From Janthinobacterium sp. FW305-129 (GTDB lineage: Bacteria > Pseudomonadota > Gammaproteobacteria > Burkholderiales > Burkholderiaceae_D), in contig NZ_JACYMM010000008.1 in the NCBI RefSeq assembly GCF_020858115.1, forward strand, positions 251,798 through 315,797: 64,000 nt of DNA, read 5' to 3'. A program made the position numbers and the translations under genes. Below are positions 25,177 through 34,737 of the stretch, piece by piece. Position 1 is the stretch's first letter. Every line of letters starts with the position of its first letter. The notes beneath the pieces were generated by a model. That model did not search any database. It was not told the DNA's origin and was given only the letters and a program-made list of their open reading frames with translations.

Positions 25177-25555
25177 GTGCGTACCCCCTCGGTTGTGCGG
25201 ACCATGCCGTCCATGCCGCTGGCATAGGCCACGCTGGCCAGGATGAAGTTCTGCGCGGCATTTGCAGATTATGCAACTTTTTAAGGGGTTTGGGAGGGAT
25301 GGGGGAAAGAATGTATTTTTTGGGGGGGGGCTGAGGCCGAAGTATGTGCTCGCAAAGGCGGCGTATATGCCAGCCGCTACTGCCTGAAGTGAATGCACGG
25401 CGCGGATAAAGCTCACTTCGGTCGGTTTGCATTTGACCACCAAAGCGGCTTTGGCGATCTTTAGGCGGATCAGCTTACAGGCGGTCAGCGTGGGCCGTTG
25501 GCAAGAAAGTGGAGAGGTGCTCGCGCAGCATCCCTGAACTGGACATGCAAACCAT
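25177..25555. other. Gene-free stretch with degenerate repeat and possible transposon scraps
   Basis: This stretch holds the receptor promoter region, the first copy of a direct repeat (25291-25392) with a run of ten G at 25321-25331, and a non-coding tail. Its translation (for example [15 protein letters not shown] on the plus strand near 25475-25525) hints at a broken gene, but I cannot identify it. Confidence 0.45.
25291..25392 (+). repeat. Direct repeat flanking the Imm11-like gene, left copy
   Basis: Shares TGGGAxGGATxGGGGAAAG, then AATxTATTT, a G-rich tract, GAGGxCG and GCCGCTACTGCCTGA with 26576-26651. The left copy has an extra ~25 bases. Both copies are in the same orientation, 1.28 kb apart. 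Confidence 0.65.
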
Positions 25556-26164
25556 TCAATAGTCCGCTACCTTGGTCAGCATTGCCCCCGAAGGATTGCC
25601 GGCGCAAAATATGCTGGCGATACTCTTGTGACATGCCAGCAATCCATCTATCGTTGCGCCCATTTTGAATAGCAAACGGTTATTTAAAGGCGTTCGCTCC
25701 AGCAATGCCTCGTCCAGGCAATAACTGTAGACGCTGAATAGTGTGTCACCACCCGCCACCAATGGCTCTGGATTGTACGACGATTTTTTTCTATCCCAGC
25801 AGTCAAGCTGGCTTGTAAAGGTAAGATACCAATAGTCTTCGTGCCAAGCGCCCTTGTCATCGATATAAATGGCAGGATGCATATGCAAATCAGGAATATC
25901 CTTATCCAGCAGTTGCTCGCGTATATTTTTTTTGACCATGATATCCGCACCATCGAACAGAATGTCTGCGGCAGTATCCTTGATCTTCGCGGCCAGATTT
26001 TCCTGTTTCCAGCCGTTAAAAAAAATCAACGGTGGCGAGCCCATGTCTTGTTTTTCAAAGCGAAATCGCCGATCCTCAGTATTTTCATCCGGCATCAGCG
26101 ATGGCAAATGATCATTATCTGCTTGCTTTTCTATGAAAAAATAATCTTGAGTGTAATTATTCAT
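25556..26164 (-). CDS. Imm11-like (DUF1629-type) immunity protein candidate
   Basis: A 202-residue protein clearly richer in AT than its surroundings. The central stretch [30 protein letters not shown] and the [10 protein letters not shown] and [14 protein letters not shown] segments look like the imm11/DUF1629 family of polymorphic-toxin immunity proteins; this is pattern memory and should be checked. No toxin gene adjoins it. Base composition, flanking direct repeats and a nearby transposase scrap point to horizontal transfer. Confidence 0.6.
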   Translation of the reverse strand: MNNYTQDYFFIEKQADNDHLPSLMPDENTEDRRFRFEKQDMGSPPLIFFNGWKQENLAAKIKDTAADILFDGADIMVKKNIREQLLDKDIPDLHMHPAIYIDDKGAWHEDYWYLTFTSQLDCWDRKKSSYNPEPLVAGGDTLFSVYSYCLDEALLERTPLNNRLLFKMGATIDGLLACHKSIASIFCAGNPSGAMLTKVADY

Positions 26165-26204
26165 ATTCTATTTTCCAACTTCTAATGTATATCGTCCGTT
26201 AGAC

Positions 26205-26576
26205 TTATACTGCATATCTTCCGATCGCTGTCTGGCATGTTCGTTTGCTGGCTGGATTGACCCTCTCAATTTGACCCGTTCTCCATGCCCTCGCGAACGC
26301 CGCGATCCTGTCGTAAGACCCCTTGAAACCCAACTCCTTCAAATCCTCACGAATCTGTTTCAGCGTGCGCCGCTGCTTGCGTGATCGCGCCGCCTCGGTC
26401 TTCAGGAGTGCAGGAAGCTCACCAGCATCATCAAGCGGATCAGAGTCCGGGGGCGGGTGCATATCACGGCGTCGTTTTTCCCCAGCGCCACCAAGGCAGC
26501 AGGCAAGTGGCTGGCTGTTAGAGCGCTCCGTGGGCTTGTGCTCTGGCGCTGCGGCGCTGGCAGTGGCAAGTGACAT
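26205..26576 (-). pseudogene. Transposase fragment, IS21 IstA-like
   Basis: A 123-codon frame whose central part, RRTLKQIREDLKELGFKGSYDRIAAFARAWR, resembles the helix-turn-helix/linker part of IS21-type IstA transposases. The catalytic domain is missing and the frame ends soon after. No terminal inverted repeats were found. Family assignment is tentative, but a transposase remnant is likely. Confidence 0.45.
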
Positions 26577-26651
26577 GGGAAGGATAGGGGAAAGAATTTA
26601 TTTGGGGAGGCAGAGGTCGGCGCATGCGCTGGCCGCTACTGCCTGAGATGA
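26576..26651 (+). repeat. Direct repeat flanking the Imm11-like gene, right copy
   Basis: Partner of 25291-25392. It ends 165 bases before the 3' end of tRNA-Ser, so the 1.3-kb segment with the Imm11-like gene and transposase scrap lies between repeats beside a tRNA. Confidence 0.65.
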
Positions 26652-26776
26652 GGGGGCGGCGTTGGCCGCTGCGCGGCCAACGGGGCCGCGCGCAGCGCGG
26701 CAGATGGGCGATTCGGAGAGCCTGCGCGCCCTTCAGGGCGCTCCGTCTTCGAATTTCACCGTTCCGTCCAGACAAA

Positions 26777-26808
26777 TAAAAAAGCCTCCCGCAGGGGAGG
26801 CTTTTTTA
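26777..26808 (-). terminator. Terminator downstream of tRNA-Ser
   Basis: The stem AAAGCCTCCC/GGGAGGCTTT with loop GCAG is followed by T runs on both strands. It lies 9 bases beyond the encoded CCA of tRNA-Ser on the minus strand. Confidence 0.88.
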
Positions 26809-26816
26809 TTTGATTC

Positions 26817-26909
26817 TGGCGGAGACGGTGGGATTCGAACCCACGATACAGGTATAAGCCGTATGCATCCTTAGCAGGGATGTGCCTTCGGCCACTCGGC
26901 CACGTCTCC
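26817..26909 (-). tRNA. tRNA-Ser(GCU)
   Basis: The minus strand folds as a class II tRNA: acceptor GGAGACG/CGTCTCC, discriminator G and encoded CCA, anticodon loop CTGCTAA (anticodon GCU), long variable arm, and T-loop GGTTCGAATCC. It reads AGC/AGU serine codons. tRNA 3' ends are frequent integration sites, and the accessory segment lies on this side. Confidence 0.96.
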
Positions 26910-27019
26910 TAGCTGATTACTCAACTATGTCTCTGTAGCTAACTGCGCTGCAGCGACGAACGTCATAATATCGATTGCCCCCCCTTTGGTCAAGGGCGTG
27001 GGGCAATATTTTTGGATAT

Positions 27020-28267
27020 TTACGCTTTTTCCAGCTCGAACGCTTTATGCAGCGCGCGCACGGCCAGTTCCATGTACTTTTCATCGATCAGCACGGAGAT
27101 CTTGATCTCGGAAGTGGAGATCATCATGATGTTGATGCCCTCTTCCGACAGGGTACGGAACATTTGCGAGGCGACGCCCACATGGCTGCGCATGCCGACG
27201 CCGACGACGGACAGTTTCGACACTTTCGCGTCGCCCGTGATGCTGGCCGCGCCCAGCGATTCGCGGTTCGCTTCCAGCACGGCCAGCGCGCGCGTGTATT
27301 CGCCGCGCGAGACGGTGAAGGTGAAGTCCGTTTTACCGTCGACCGACTGATTCTGTATGATCATGTCGACTTCGATATTCGCGTCCGCCACCGGTCCCAG
27401 GATGTGGTACGCCACGCCTGGACGGTCGGGCACGCCGAGCACGGTGATTTTGGCTTCATCGCGGTTGAAGGCGATGCCGGAGATGACTGCTTGTTCCATG
27501 TTTGTATCTTCCTCAAACGAAATCAGGGTGCCTGAATTGGCTTCTATTTCCAGCGGCAACATCGGGTCGGTCAGCGACGACAGCACGCGCGTGGGAACGC
27601 GGTAGTTGCCGGCAAATTCCACCGAGCGCGTCTGCAGCACTTTGGAACCCAGCGAAGCCAGTTCCAGCATTTCTTCAAAGGTGATGGTCTTCAGGCGGCG
27701 CGCCTCGGAGACCACGCGCGGGTCGGTCGTGTAGACGCCATCGACGTCCGTGAAGATCAGGCATTCGGACGCCTTCATGGCGGCGGCGATCGCCACGGCC
27801 GAGGTGTCAGAACCGCCGCGGCCCAGGGTCGCGATGTTGTCGTGTTCGTCGACGCCCTGGAAACCGGTAATGATGACGATCTTGCCCGCATCGAGGTCGC
27901 GTTTGACTTTTTCGTCATCGATCGACTGGATGCGTGCCTTGGTAAAGGCGGAATCGGTCTTGATCGCGACTTGCCAGCCAGCATAGGATACGGCTTGTTT
28001 GCCGATCGCCAGCAATGCCATCGACAATAGGCCGACGGACACCTGTTCGCCTGTCGAGGCGATCATGTCAAGTTCACGGGGATCGGGTTGATCCATGATT
28101 TCCTTGGCCAGTCCAATCAGGCGGTTCGTTTCGCCCGACATGGCGGATGGCACCACCACGATTTGATGCCCAGCGTCGTGCCACTTGGCAACGCGCTTGG
28201 CGACATTCTTGATACGGTCAGTCGAGCCCATCGACGTACCGCCATATTTGTGGACGATTAAAGCCAT
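27020..28267 (-). CDS. lysC: Aspartate kinase
   Basis: A 415-residue enzyme that phosphorylates L-aspartate, the first step to lysine, threonine and methionine. The N-terminus has the kinase motif VHKYGGTSMGS (residues 4-14). The core shows GRGGSDTSAVAIAAAM and FTDVDGVYTTDPR. Two C-terminal ACT domains (about 265-415) provide feedback control, with GVGMRSHVGVASQMF near residue 357. ATG 28267 gives the standard MALIVHKYGG start. It is last of the cysS-alkA-accA-tilS-lysC run, just before tRNA-Ser. Confidence 0.95.
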   Translation of the reverse strand: MALIVHKYGGTSMGSTDRIKNVAKRVAKWHDAGHQIVVVPSAMSGETNRLIGLAKEIMDQPDPRELDMIASTGEQVSVGLLSMALLAIGKQAVSYAGWQVAIKTDSAFTKARIQSIDDEKVKRDLDAGKIVIITGFQGVDEHDNIATLGRGGSDTSAVAIAAAMKASECLIFTDVDGVYTTDPRVVSEARRLKTITFEEMLELASLGSKVLQTRSVEFAGNYRVPTRVLSSLTDPMLPLEIEANSGTLISFEEDTNMEQAVISGIAFNRDEAKITVLGVPDRPGVAYHILGPVADANIEVDMIIQNQSVDGKTDFTFTVSRGEYTRALAVLEANRESLGAASITGDAKVSKLSVVGVGMRSHVGVASQMFRTLSEEGINIMMISTSEIKISVLIDEKYMELAVRALHKAFELEKA

Positions 28268-28463
28268 AAGAGTGAAGTTTCCGCTCAAGAAGAATAAAAA
28301 AGGAGGGCTTTACTCTACATGCCGCAATGCAAAATAACAAGCTAAAAAGCGCATTAGCTCATACCGATTGCGCATATGGAAATAACCAATCCATGCAGTC
28401 CAGCTGGCTTGAGCAGCCACTTGCCGGCCACCCCGAGAGTGGCCGTGGCGGCTGCCCCTGCGC

Positions 28464-29882
28464 TCAGCAGGAGACCCAACGCAAGGCGACGCGGGGACGA
28501 TCCAGCAGACTCAGACAATGGCAATCGAGGCCGATACCAGCCGCGTACAGCAATTGTTGCGCCGCACAGACAAGGGGCAGGCGTTCGCGCTCCCAGGCGG
28601 GCACGTCGAACGCCTGATAATGGTATTTCAAGCTCTTGGTGGGACGGTTCAGGGCCAGTTTCAGGCGCTCGCCGCCCTGGCGGAAGTCGATGGTCAAGGT
28701 TTGAGCTTGCAACCAGGCAATATCGATACCCTGCCCGCCTTCTTCCACCGCATCGAAATGCAGTACGCCGCCATACGCGGGAAAGGCCAGGCTGGCCTCG
28801 CCCTGCCACGTAAATTGCTGGCCGGCTTTTTCCAGGCCGGGAATGCCCGCATCGCTTTTGTCGCGCATGCCGGCAAGGTCATTCAGCTTGGGCGTCAGGT
28901 ACAGCCGGTCGCGGTGGCGCCGCACGTGGCATTCGGGATGCGTGACCAGCAGTTGCGCATCGGGCCGCGCCTCCAGCAGTTGCGCCAGCATTTCCGCCAG
29001 CCACGCCGTCGACGGCATGCGCAAGCCGCGCGTGCCGAACCAGTGGCGCAGCAGGTTGTAGCAGCGGTCCGCGCTCAATTCCCGCAATTTCGCCAGCTCG
29101 ATGCAGTCGCCGTCGAGGCAAGCGGCCAGATCCTGCGTCGCCAGTTCCGTCAGCAGGCGCTGCGCCGATTGCGCATGCTGGGCGCTGCGGGCGAAGCGCT
29201 CCTGGAAACCGGGAAACGCCTGCGCCAGCACGGGCATCACCTGGTGCCGCAGGGCATTGCGGGCGAAGCGGGGATCGTCGTTCGACTCGTCGTGGATGTG
29301 CGCAATGGCATGCTTGTCCACATACGCTTCGAGTTGCCTGCGCGACACGGAAAGCAAGGGGCGCGCCATCACCAGGTCCGGGTTGCCCAGCAGCTCGGGC
29401 GCGCTGTTGGCGCCATCCATGCCGGACAGCCCCGCCGTGCCGGAGCCGCGCAGCAATTGCAGCAGCACCGTCTCGGCCTGGTCGTCCTGGTGGTGAGCCG
29501 TGAGCAGCAGGCGCACGCCGTGCGCGGCGCACAGCTCGCCCAGGGCCGCGTAGCGGCGCTTGCGGGCCGCCTCTTCCGTGCCCGTCTTCGCATTCTTTTC
29601 CAGGGTGACCTTGCGCGCCTCGAAGGCGATGCCCAGGCCGGCGCACGCCTGCTCGCAGTGGGCCAGCCAGGCATCCGCATTCGGACTCAGGCCGTGGTGC
29701 ACGTGAAACGCGTGCAAGGCCACGCCCTGCTCCTGCGCCCAGGCATGCGCCAGGTGCAGCAGGGCCGCGGAATCGAGGCCGCCGCTGAGGGCGATGCCGA
29801 CCGTCTCGCCGGCTTGCGGTCCGCAGGTTTCCAGCGCGCTGGCGAAGATGTCGGGCACGGTGGCGGTTTGTTGCTTTTTCAT
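28464..29882 (-). CDS. tilS: tRNA(Ile)-lysidine synthetase
   Basis: A 472-residue enzyme that converts the wobble cytidine of tRNA-Ile(CAU) to lysidine with ATP and lysine, so it reads AUA. The PP-loop signature SGGLDSAALLHLAHAW is near residues 32-47. The N-terminal ATPase domain is followed by the linker and C-terminal substrate domains (SLKYHYQAFDVPAWERERLP near residue 415). It lies between accA and lysC on the same strand, the usual betaproteobacterial order. The 196-base gap to lysC has only a weak GC hairpin (28425-28445). Confidence 0.95.
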   Translation of the reverse strand: MKKQQTATVPDIFASALETCGPQAGETVGIALSGGLDSAALLHLAHAWAQEQGVALHAFHVHHGLSPNADAWLAHCEQACAGLGIAFEARKVTLEKNAKTGTEEAARKRRYAALGELCAAHGVRLLLTAHHQDDQAETVLLQLLRGSGTAGLSGMDGANSAPELLGNPDLVMARPLLSVSRRQLEAYVDKHAIAHIHDESNDDPRFARNALRHQVMPVLAQAFPGFQERFARSAQHAQSAQRLLTELATQDLAACLDGDCIELAKLRELSADRCYNLLRHWFGTRGLRMPSTAWLAEMLAQLLEARPDAQLLVTHPECHVRRHRDRLYLTPKLNDLAGMRDKSDAGIPGLEKAGQQFTWQGEASLAFPAYGGVLHFDAVEEGGQGIDIAWLQAQTLTIDFRQGGERLKLALNRPTKSLKYHYQAFDVPAWERERLPLVCAAQQLLYAAGIGLDCHCLSLLDRPRVALRWVSC

Positions 29883-29903
29883 TCGGACTCCGGGAATGCA
29901 AAG

Positions 29904-29949
29904 AGGGACAGGTGGATAGCCGAATGTGTTCGGCTACCTGCCTGTCCCT
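29904..29949. repeat. Inverted repeat upstream of tilS
   Basis: Arms AGGGACAGG...ATAGCCGAA and TTCGGCTA...CCTGTCCCT pair with a 4-base loop and a small internal mismatch. It is a REP-like hairpin between accA and tilS. Confidence 0.65.
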
Positions 29950-29988
29950 GGTGTGTGATGCTTGCTTTAACCCAAGACCTTAACTGCC

Positions 29989-30015
29989 GGGGTCAGACCC
30001 TAAGGGTCTGACCCC
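29989..30015. repeat. Perfect 13-bp inverted repeat between accA and tilS
   Basis: GGGGTCAGACCCT and AGGGTCTGACCCC are separated by one base (30002). This GGGGTCAGACCC type palindrome is a common dispersed element in this bacterial group. It lies after the accA stop. Confidence 0.8.
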
Positions 30016-30041
30016 AGACTCTGCCGTTGGGTTTCAACAAA

Positions 30042-31016
30042 TTACTCGCTCGGCGTGGTTTCCTTGAACTTGCCGTAGCTCAGCAGTTTTTCATGGCGCG
30101 CGGCCAGCAGATCCTTGGTTTTCATGCCCTGGAACTGGCGCAGGGTGTCGGCCAGTGCGCGTTTGAGCAAGGTGGCCATCTGTTTCGGATCGCGGTGGGC
30201 GCCGCCCAGCGGTTCGTTGATGATCTTGTCGATCAGGCCCATGGCTTTCAGGCGGTGCGCCGTCAGGCCCAGCGCTTCGGCCGCGTCGGAGGCGCGCTCG
30301 GCGCTCTTCCACAGGATCGAGGCACAGCCTTCCGGCGAGATCACGGCATAGGTCGAGTATTGCAGCATCAGCACGGCGTCGCCCACGGCAATGGCCAGCG
30401 CGCCGCCGGAACCGCCTTCACCGATGATGGTGGCGATCAGCGGCACTTTCAGCTCGGCCATCACGTACAGGTTGTGGCCGATGGCTTCCGACTGGCCGCG
30501 CTCTTCCGCATCGATGCCGGGGAAGGCGCCTGGCGTGTCAACGAAGGTGAAGATGGGCAAGTTGAACTTTTCAGCCACTTTCATCAGGCGCATGGCCTTG
30601 CGGTAGCCTTCCGGTTTCGGCATGCCGAAATTGCGCATGGCGCGCTCTTTCGTGTCGCGGCCCTTCTGGTGGCCGATGACCATGCACGGCTGGCCGTTGA
30701 AGCGGGCCAGGCCGCCGACGACGGACAGATCGTCCGCGTAGCTGCGGTCGCCATGCAATTCGTGGAAATCGGTAAAGATTTCATTCACGTAATCCATGGT
30801 GTAGGGGCGCTGCGGGTGGCGCGCGATCTGCGCCACTTGCCAAGGCGTCAGCTTGGCGTAGATATCCTTGGTCAGCTGCTGGCTCTTCTTGGCCAGGCGG
30901 TCGATCTCTTCCGAGATGTCGACGGCCGAATCGTCTTGCACGAAGCGCAACTCTTCGATCTTGGAATCGAGTTCCGCGATCGGCTGTTCAAAATTGAGGA
31001 AAGTCGTTTTAGTCAT
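30042..31016 (-). CDS. accA: Acetyl-CoA carboxylase carboxyltransferase alpha subunit
   Basis: A 324-residue subunit that, with AccD, moves the carboxyl group from biotin to acetyl-CoA to make malonyl-CoA for fatty acid synthesis. Recognisable segments are the N-terminal [16 protein letters not shown], then [37 protein letters not shown] and [17 protein letters not shown], followed by the oxyanion-hole part. ATG 31016 is chosen because of GGAGG upstream; the 340-residue form starts earlier without support. It lies downstream of the glycosylase gene in the minus-strand run. Confidence 0.96.
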   Translation of the reverse strand: MTKTTFLNFEQPIAELDSKIEELRFVQDDSAVDISEEIDRLAKKSQQLTKDIYAKLTPWQVAQIARHPQRPYTMDYVNEIFTDFHELHGDRSYADDLSVVGGLARFNGQPCMVIGHQKGRDTKERAMRNFGMPKPEGYRKAMRLMKVAEKFNLPIFTFVDTPGAFPGIDAEERGQSEAIGHNLYVMAELKVPLIATIIGEGGSGGALAIAVGDAVLMLQYSTYAVISPEGCASILWKSAERASDAAEALGLTAHRLKAMGLIDKIINEPLGGAHRDPKQMATLLKRALADTLRQFQGMKTKDLLAARHEKLLSYGKFKETTPSE

Positions 31017-31070
31017 TGTACCTCCAGGTTTTACCGGCCACGGCGCCAGGGCGCGCGGCGTCATCTATGT

Positions 31071-31793
31071 TTATTTTACCGTACCGGCTGGTGCGCCGGG
31101 GGCTGCATCGGGTGCGGCAGGGGCGGCTGCAGGGTCGAGACTGCGCCACAGATACCACGTCGCCACGGTGCGCCACGGTTCCCAATTGGCGGAAACTTCG
31201 CGGGCATCGCTGCGGGAAACTGGTTCGCCGGAAAAATAATTGACGCTGATGCCCTGGATCAAACCCGGGTCGTCGAGCGGCAAGACATTCGGCCGGAGCA
31301 GATTAAATATCAAAAACATCTCGGCTGTCCAGCGGCCGATGCCGCGGATCTGCACCAGTTCGGCGATGACGGCTTCGTCATCCATCTGATCCCACTGGCT
31401 CGCGTGCACGCGCTTGGCCTTGAAATGGTCGGCCAGGTCGAGGATGTATTCGGTCTTGCGTTTAGACAAACCGCAGGCGGACAGTTGCTCGGCGCCGGCC
31501 TTCAAGACTTGTGAAGGCGTGCATTTCGGGCAAGCCAGCAGCAGCTTTTTCCAGGCGGCATCAGCCGCCTTGGGCGTGATCTGCTGGCCCACCAGCGAAC
31601 GGGCCAGGGTGGTAAACGGGTCGCTATGGCCGACCAGGTGCAGGTCGCCAAATTGCGGGATGAGTTTTTTCATGATGCGGTCGCGCTTCATCAGCTCGAT
31701 CTTCGCCTCTTCCCAGTAGTGCGGCACCTGGATCACTTGCGCCAGGTCCGTCACCTTGGGCGCTTCCCCGTTTTCCCTGGACGTAGCCATCAT
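31071..31793 (-). CDS. DNA-3-methyladenine glycosylase II (AlkA family)
   Basis: A 240-residue HhH-GPD base-excision glycosylase that removes alkylated purines. The helix-hairpin-helix [15 protein letters not shown] is near residues 150-164, followed by the catalytic Asp in [11 protein letters not shown] near residue 175. [12 protein letters not shown] is the family's substrate-side segment. It overlaps the cysS stop by ATGA, so it is co-translated. The C-terminus has an Ala/Pro tail that is not part of the fold. Confidence 0.9.
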   Translation of the reverse strand: MMATSRENGEAPKVTDLAQVIQVPHYWEEAKIELMKRDRIMKKLIPQFGDLHLVGHSDPFTTLARSLVGQQITPKAADAAWKKLLLACPKCTPSQVLKAGAEQLSACGLSKRKTEYILDLADHFKAKRVHASQWDQMDDEAVIAELVQIRGIGRWTAEMFLIFNLLRPNVLPLDDPGLIQGISVNYFSGEPVSRSDAREVSANWEPWRTVATWYLWRSLDPAAAPAAPDAAPGAPAGTVK

Positions 31794-33184
31794 GCGCGGC
31801 GCCAGTTGGTCGAGCCGTCAGGCTTGTCTTCAAGAATAATGCCTGCGGCCAACAATTCGGCGCGGATCTTGTCGGACTGGGCAAAGTCGCGCGCCTTTTT
31901 CGCCGCGCTGCGCGCCGCGATGGCCGCTTCGATGCCGGTCGCCTCGTCCTGGCCGCCGGCCGCGCCGACAGTTGCCTGCAGGAATTGCTGCGGCGTGCGC
32001 TCCAGCAAGCCGAACACGCCCGCCAGGCCCTTCAATTGACGCGCCAGGGCCGGCGACTTGCTCTTGTTGACTTCCGTTGCCAGGTCGAACAGGGCGGCCA
32101 CGGCCAGCGGCGTGTTGAAATCGTCGTCCATCGCTTCGCGCACGCGCACGGCATGGGCTTCGCTCCAGTCGATGGCGCCCGCTTCCACCGCCACGTCGGC
32201 CAGCGCCGTGTACAGGCGGGTCAGCGACAGGCGCGCGTCGTCCAGGTGCACGTCCGAGTAATTCAGGGGGCTGCGGTAGTGCGCGCGCAGGATGAAGAAG
32301 CGGATCACTTCGGCATCGAACTTTTGCAGCACTTCGCGGATGGTGAAGAAGTTACCGAGCGACTTGGACATTTTTTCATTGTCCAGGCGTACGAAGCCGT
32401 TATGGATCCAGTAATTGACGCTGGTGTGGCCGAACGCGCCTTCGGATTGGGCGATCTCGTTTTCGTGGTGCGGGAATTGCAAGTCCGCGCCGCCGCCATG
32501 GATGTCGAATTGTTCGCCGAGCAAGGCGCAGGACATGGCCGAGCACTCGATATGCCAGCCCGGGCGGCCTTTGCCCCACTTCGAGTCCCATTTGACTTCT
32601 TCCGGCTCGGACTCCTTCGACGACTTCCACAGCACGAAGTCGAGCGGATCGCGCTTGCCCGTGTTCACATCGACGCGCTCGCCCGCGCGCAGGTCGTCGA
32701 GCGACTTGCCCGACAGCTTGCCGTAGTGGGGGAAGTTGCGCACGGCGTAATTGACGTCGCCGTCCGCGCCCTGGTAAGCCAGGTCCTTCGCTTCCAGCTG
32801 CTCGATCAGGCGCAGCATCTGCGGCACGTATTCGGTGGCGCGCGGCGTGTGGTCGGGCGTCAGGATGCCCAGCGCGGCCGTGTCTTCATCCATGTACCGG
32901 GTGAAACGCGTCGTCAGCTGGGAAATCGTCTCGCCGTTTTCCACGGCGCGGCGGATGATCTTGTCGTCGATGTCCGTAATGTTGCGCACATACGTGACGT
33001 CGAAGCCGGACGCCTTCAGCCAGCGGTAGATGACGTCGAAGGCCATCATCATGCGCGCATGGCCGATATGGCAATAGTCGTAGATGGTCATGCCGCAGAC
33101 GTACATGCGTACCTTGCCCGCTTCCATCGGGACGAATACCTGCTTCTCGCGAGCCAGGGTGTTGTAAATCTTTAGATTGCTCAT
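31790..33184 (-). CDS. cysS: Cysteinyl-tRNA synthetase
   Basis: A 464-residue class I aminoacyl-tRNA synthetase that charges tRNA-Cys. The HIGH motif is in [13 protein letters not shown] (near residue 36), and the KMSKS motif [10 protein letters not shown] is near 270. Zinc ligands include the Cys of VCGMT and the [10 protein letters not shown] segment. ATG 33184 gives the standard [10 protein letters not shown] start; the longer frame from 33259 is unsupported. It heads the run cysS-alkA-accA-tilS-lysC. The 278-base upstream region holds its promoter and that of ppiA. Confidence 0.96.
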   Translation of the reverse strand: MSNLKIYNTLAREKQVFVPMEAGKVRMYVCGMTIYDYCHIGHARMMMAFDVIYRWLKASGFDVTYVRNITDIDDKIIRRAVENGETISQLTTRFTRYMDEDTAALGILTPDHTPRATEYVPQMLRLIEQLEAKDLAYQGADGDVNYAVRNFPHYGKLSGKSLDDLRAGERVDVNTGKRDPLDFVLWKSSKESEPEEVKWDSKWGKGRPGWHIECSAMSCALLGEQFDIHGGGADLQFPHHENEIAQSEGAFGHTSVNYWIHNGFVRLDNEKMSKSLGNFFTIREVLQKFDAEVIRFFILRAHYRSPLNYSDVHLDDARLSLTRLYTALADVAVEAGAIDWSEAHAVRVREAMDDDFNTPLAVAALFDLATEVNKSKSPALARQLKGLAGVFGLLERTPQQFLQATVGAAGGQDEATGIEAAIAARSAAKKARDFAQSDKIRAELLAAGIILEDKPDGSTNWRRA

Positions 33185-33462
33185 CGTACTTTGCAAGTGG
33201 AGCGGCCGCCAGCCTGGCAAAACGACAGACAGGCGCGGACACCAGGGGTGCCGCGCCACTGAACTGCCGTGTGCGCCGAGACTGTACGACCCGCTATATT
33301 GTTGTTCTTGTTTGTTAGAATTAGGGCGTTAGCGGTCAAGTATAACATTGATAAAAACCATACTGGCCCGATATGAATCAGGTTTTTACGATGTTCAACC
33401 GAATTTTCATTTATTTACAATTAAAGCAAGTTTAAAGAAAAATAACGATTAAGGACGCCTTC

Positions 33463-34092
33463 ATGCAAGAAATCAAATCGAAACGCCTGTCTTTCCTGGC
33501 CCGCTTTTGCACCCTGTTTGCCGGCCTGACCCTGGGCAGCGCCGTCGTGGCAGCCGCTCCGGCGACCGCCCTCGACCCGACGCCCCACGTGGCCCTGAAA
33601 ACCAGCATGGGCGAGATCGTGCTGGAACTGGACCAGGAAAAAGCGCCAAAAAGCGTGGCCAATTTCCTGCAGTACGTCAACAGTGGTTACTACAAGGGCA
33701 CGGTGTTTCACCGCGTCATCGACGGCTTCATGATACAGGGCGGCGGCTTCGACAAGAACATGAAACAAAAAGCCACCAAGGCGCCGATCAGGAATGAAGC
33801 GCAAAACGGCCTGCAAAACGTCACCTACAGCATCGCCATGGCGCGCACGGGCGACCCGCATTCGGCCACCGCGCAATTCTTCATCAACGTCAACGACAAT
33901 GGCGCGCTCGACTATCCTGGCCGCGACGGCTTCGGCTACACGGTGTTCGGCAAAGTCGTCAGTGGCATGGATGTGGTCGACAAGATCAAGGCCGTGCCCG
34001 TGGCCGACAAGGGTCCGCACCAGAACGTGCCGGTCACCCCCGTGGTGATCGAATCGGCGACTTTACTCAAGACAGCGCCCGCAAAACTGTAA
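33463..34092 (+). CDS. ppiA: Periplasmic cyclophilin-type peptidyl-prolyl isomerase
   Basis: A 209-residue cyclophilin. A signal peptide occupies residues 1-28 or so ([26 protein letters not shown]), so it works in the periplasm as a folding helper. The fold shows [20 protein letters not shown], the [14 protein letters not shown] core and [12 protein letters not shown]. It is in tandem with a cytosolic cyclophilin. The name follows location and length. Confidence 0.9.
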   Translation: MQEIKSKRLSFLARFCTLFAGLTLGSAVVAAAPATALDPTPHVALKTSMGEIVLELDQEKAPKSVANFLQYVNSGYYKGTVFHRVIDGFMIQGGGFDKNMKQKATKAPIRNEAQNGLQNVTYSIAMARTGDPHSATAQFFINVNDNGALDYPGRDGFGYTVFGKVVSGMDVVDKIKAVPVADKGPHQNVPVTPVVIESATLLKTAPAKL

Positions 34093-34165
34093 AATAGCGT
34101 TTTTGCGGCGCCGGCCTGGCTGGCACCGCTGAATCAATTATTCATCCAATTTATTAAGGATCATC

Positions 34166-34657
34166 ATGACCTCCGTCATCATCACCACCAATCTGGGCAA
34201 GATCACCGCTGAACTGGACGCCGAGAAAGCGCCGAAAACGGTTGCCAACTTCCTCGCCTACATGAAAGCTGGTCACTACGACAACACAATTTTCCACCGC
34301 GTCATCGACGGCTTCATGATCCAGGGCGGCGGTTTCGAGCCAGGCATGAAACAGAAGCCTGCCGACACCACCGTGGAAAACGAAGCCAAGAACGGCCTGA
34401 AAAACGACACGTACACCTTGGCCATGGCCCGCACGTCGGATCCGCATTCGGCATCGGCCCAGTTCTTCATCAACATCAAGAACAACAGCTTCCTCGACTA
34501 TCCAGGCCAGGACGGCTGGGGCTACGCCGTGTTCGGTAAAGTCACCGAAGGCAAGGAAGTCGTCGACGCCATCCGCGCCGTGAAAACCTCGCGCGCCGGC
34601 ATGTTCGCCGATGTGCCAGTAACCGATGTCATCATCGAAAAAGTCGAAGCAGTTTAA
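34166..34657 (+). CDS. ppiB: Cytosolic cyclophilin-type peptidyl-prolyl isomerase
   Basis: A 163-residue cyclophilin without signal peptide. Same core motifs as the upstream gene ([28 protein letters not shown]), clearly a paralog from tandem duplication. A Shine-Dalgarno AAGGA lies 7 bases before ATG 34166. It catalyses cis-trans isomerisation of prolyl bonds in cytoplasmic proteins. Confidence 0.93.
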   Translation: MTSVIITTNLGKITAELDAEKAPKTVANFLAYMKAGHYDNTIFHRVIDGFMIQGGGFEPGMKQKPADTTVENEAKNGLKNDTYTLAMARTSDPHSASAQFFINIKNNSFLDYPGQDGWGYAVFGKVTEGKEVVDAIRAVKTSRAGMFADVPVTDVIIEKVEAV

Positions 34658-34737
34658 TTCGGCTACTGCATCATGAATAACAGGCATTGCAGCGTTTGCG
34701 CCTCTCCATGCACTTCACTTCTTGGGAGCGTTGAACG

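Noticed and set aside
23572..25443. A longer receptor start at 25443
   Set aside because: The extra N-terminus is basic and low complexity, crosses the repeat region and has no ribosome site; ATG 25176 has one and leads directly into TM1.
28289..28463. A lysine riboswitch before lysC
   Set aside because: This region lies downstream of tilS and only has a weak GC hairpin; no conserved riboswitch core is visible, and lysine riboswitches are not expected in this group.
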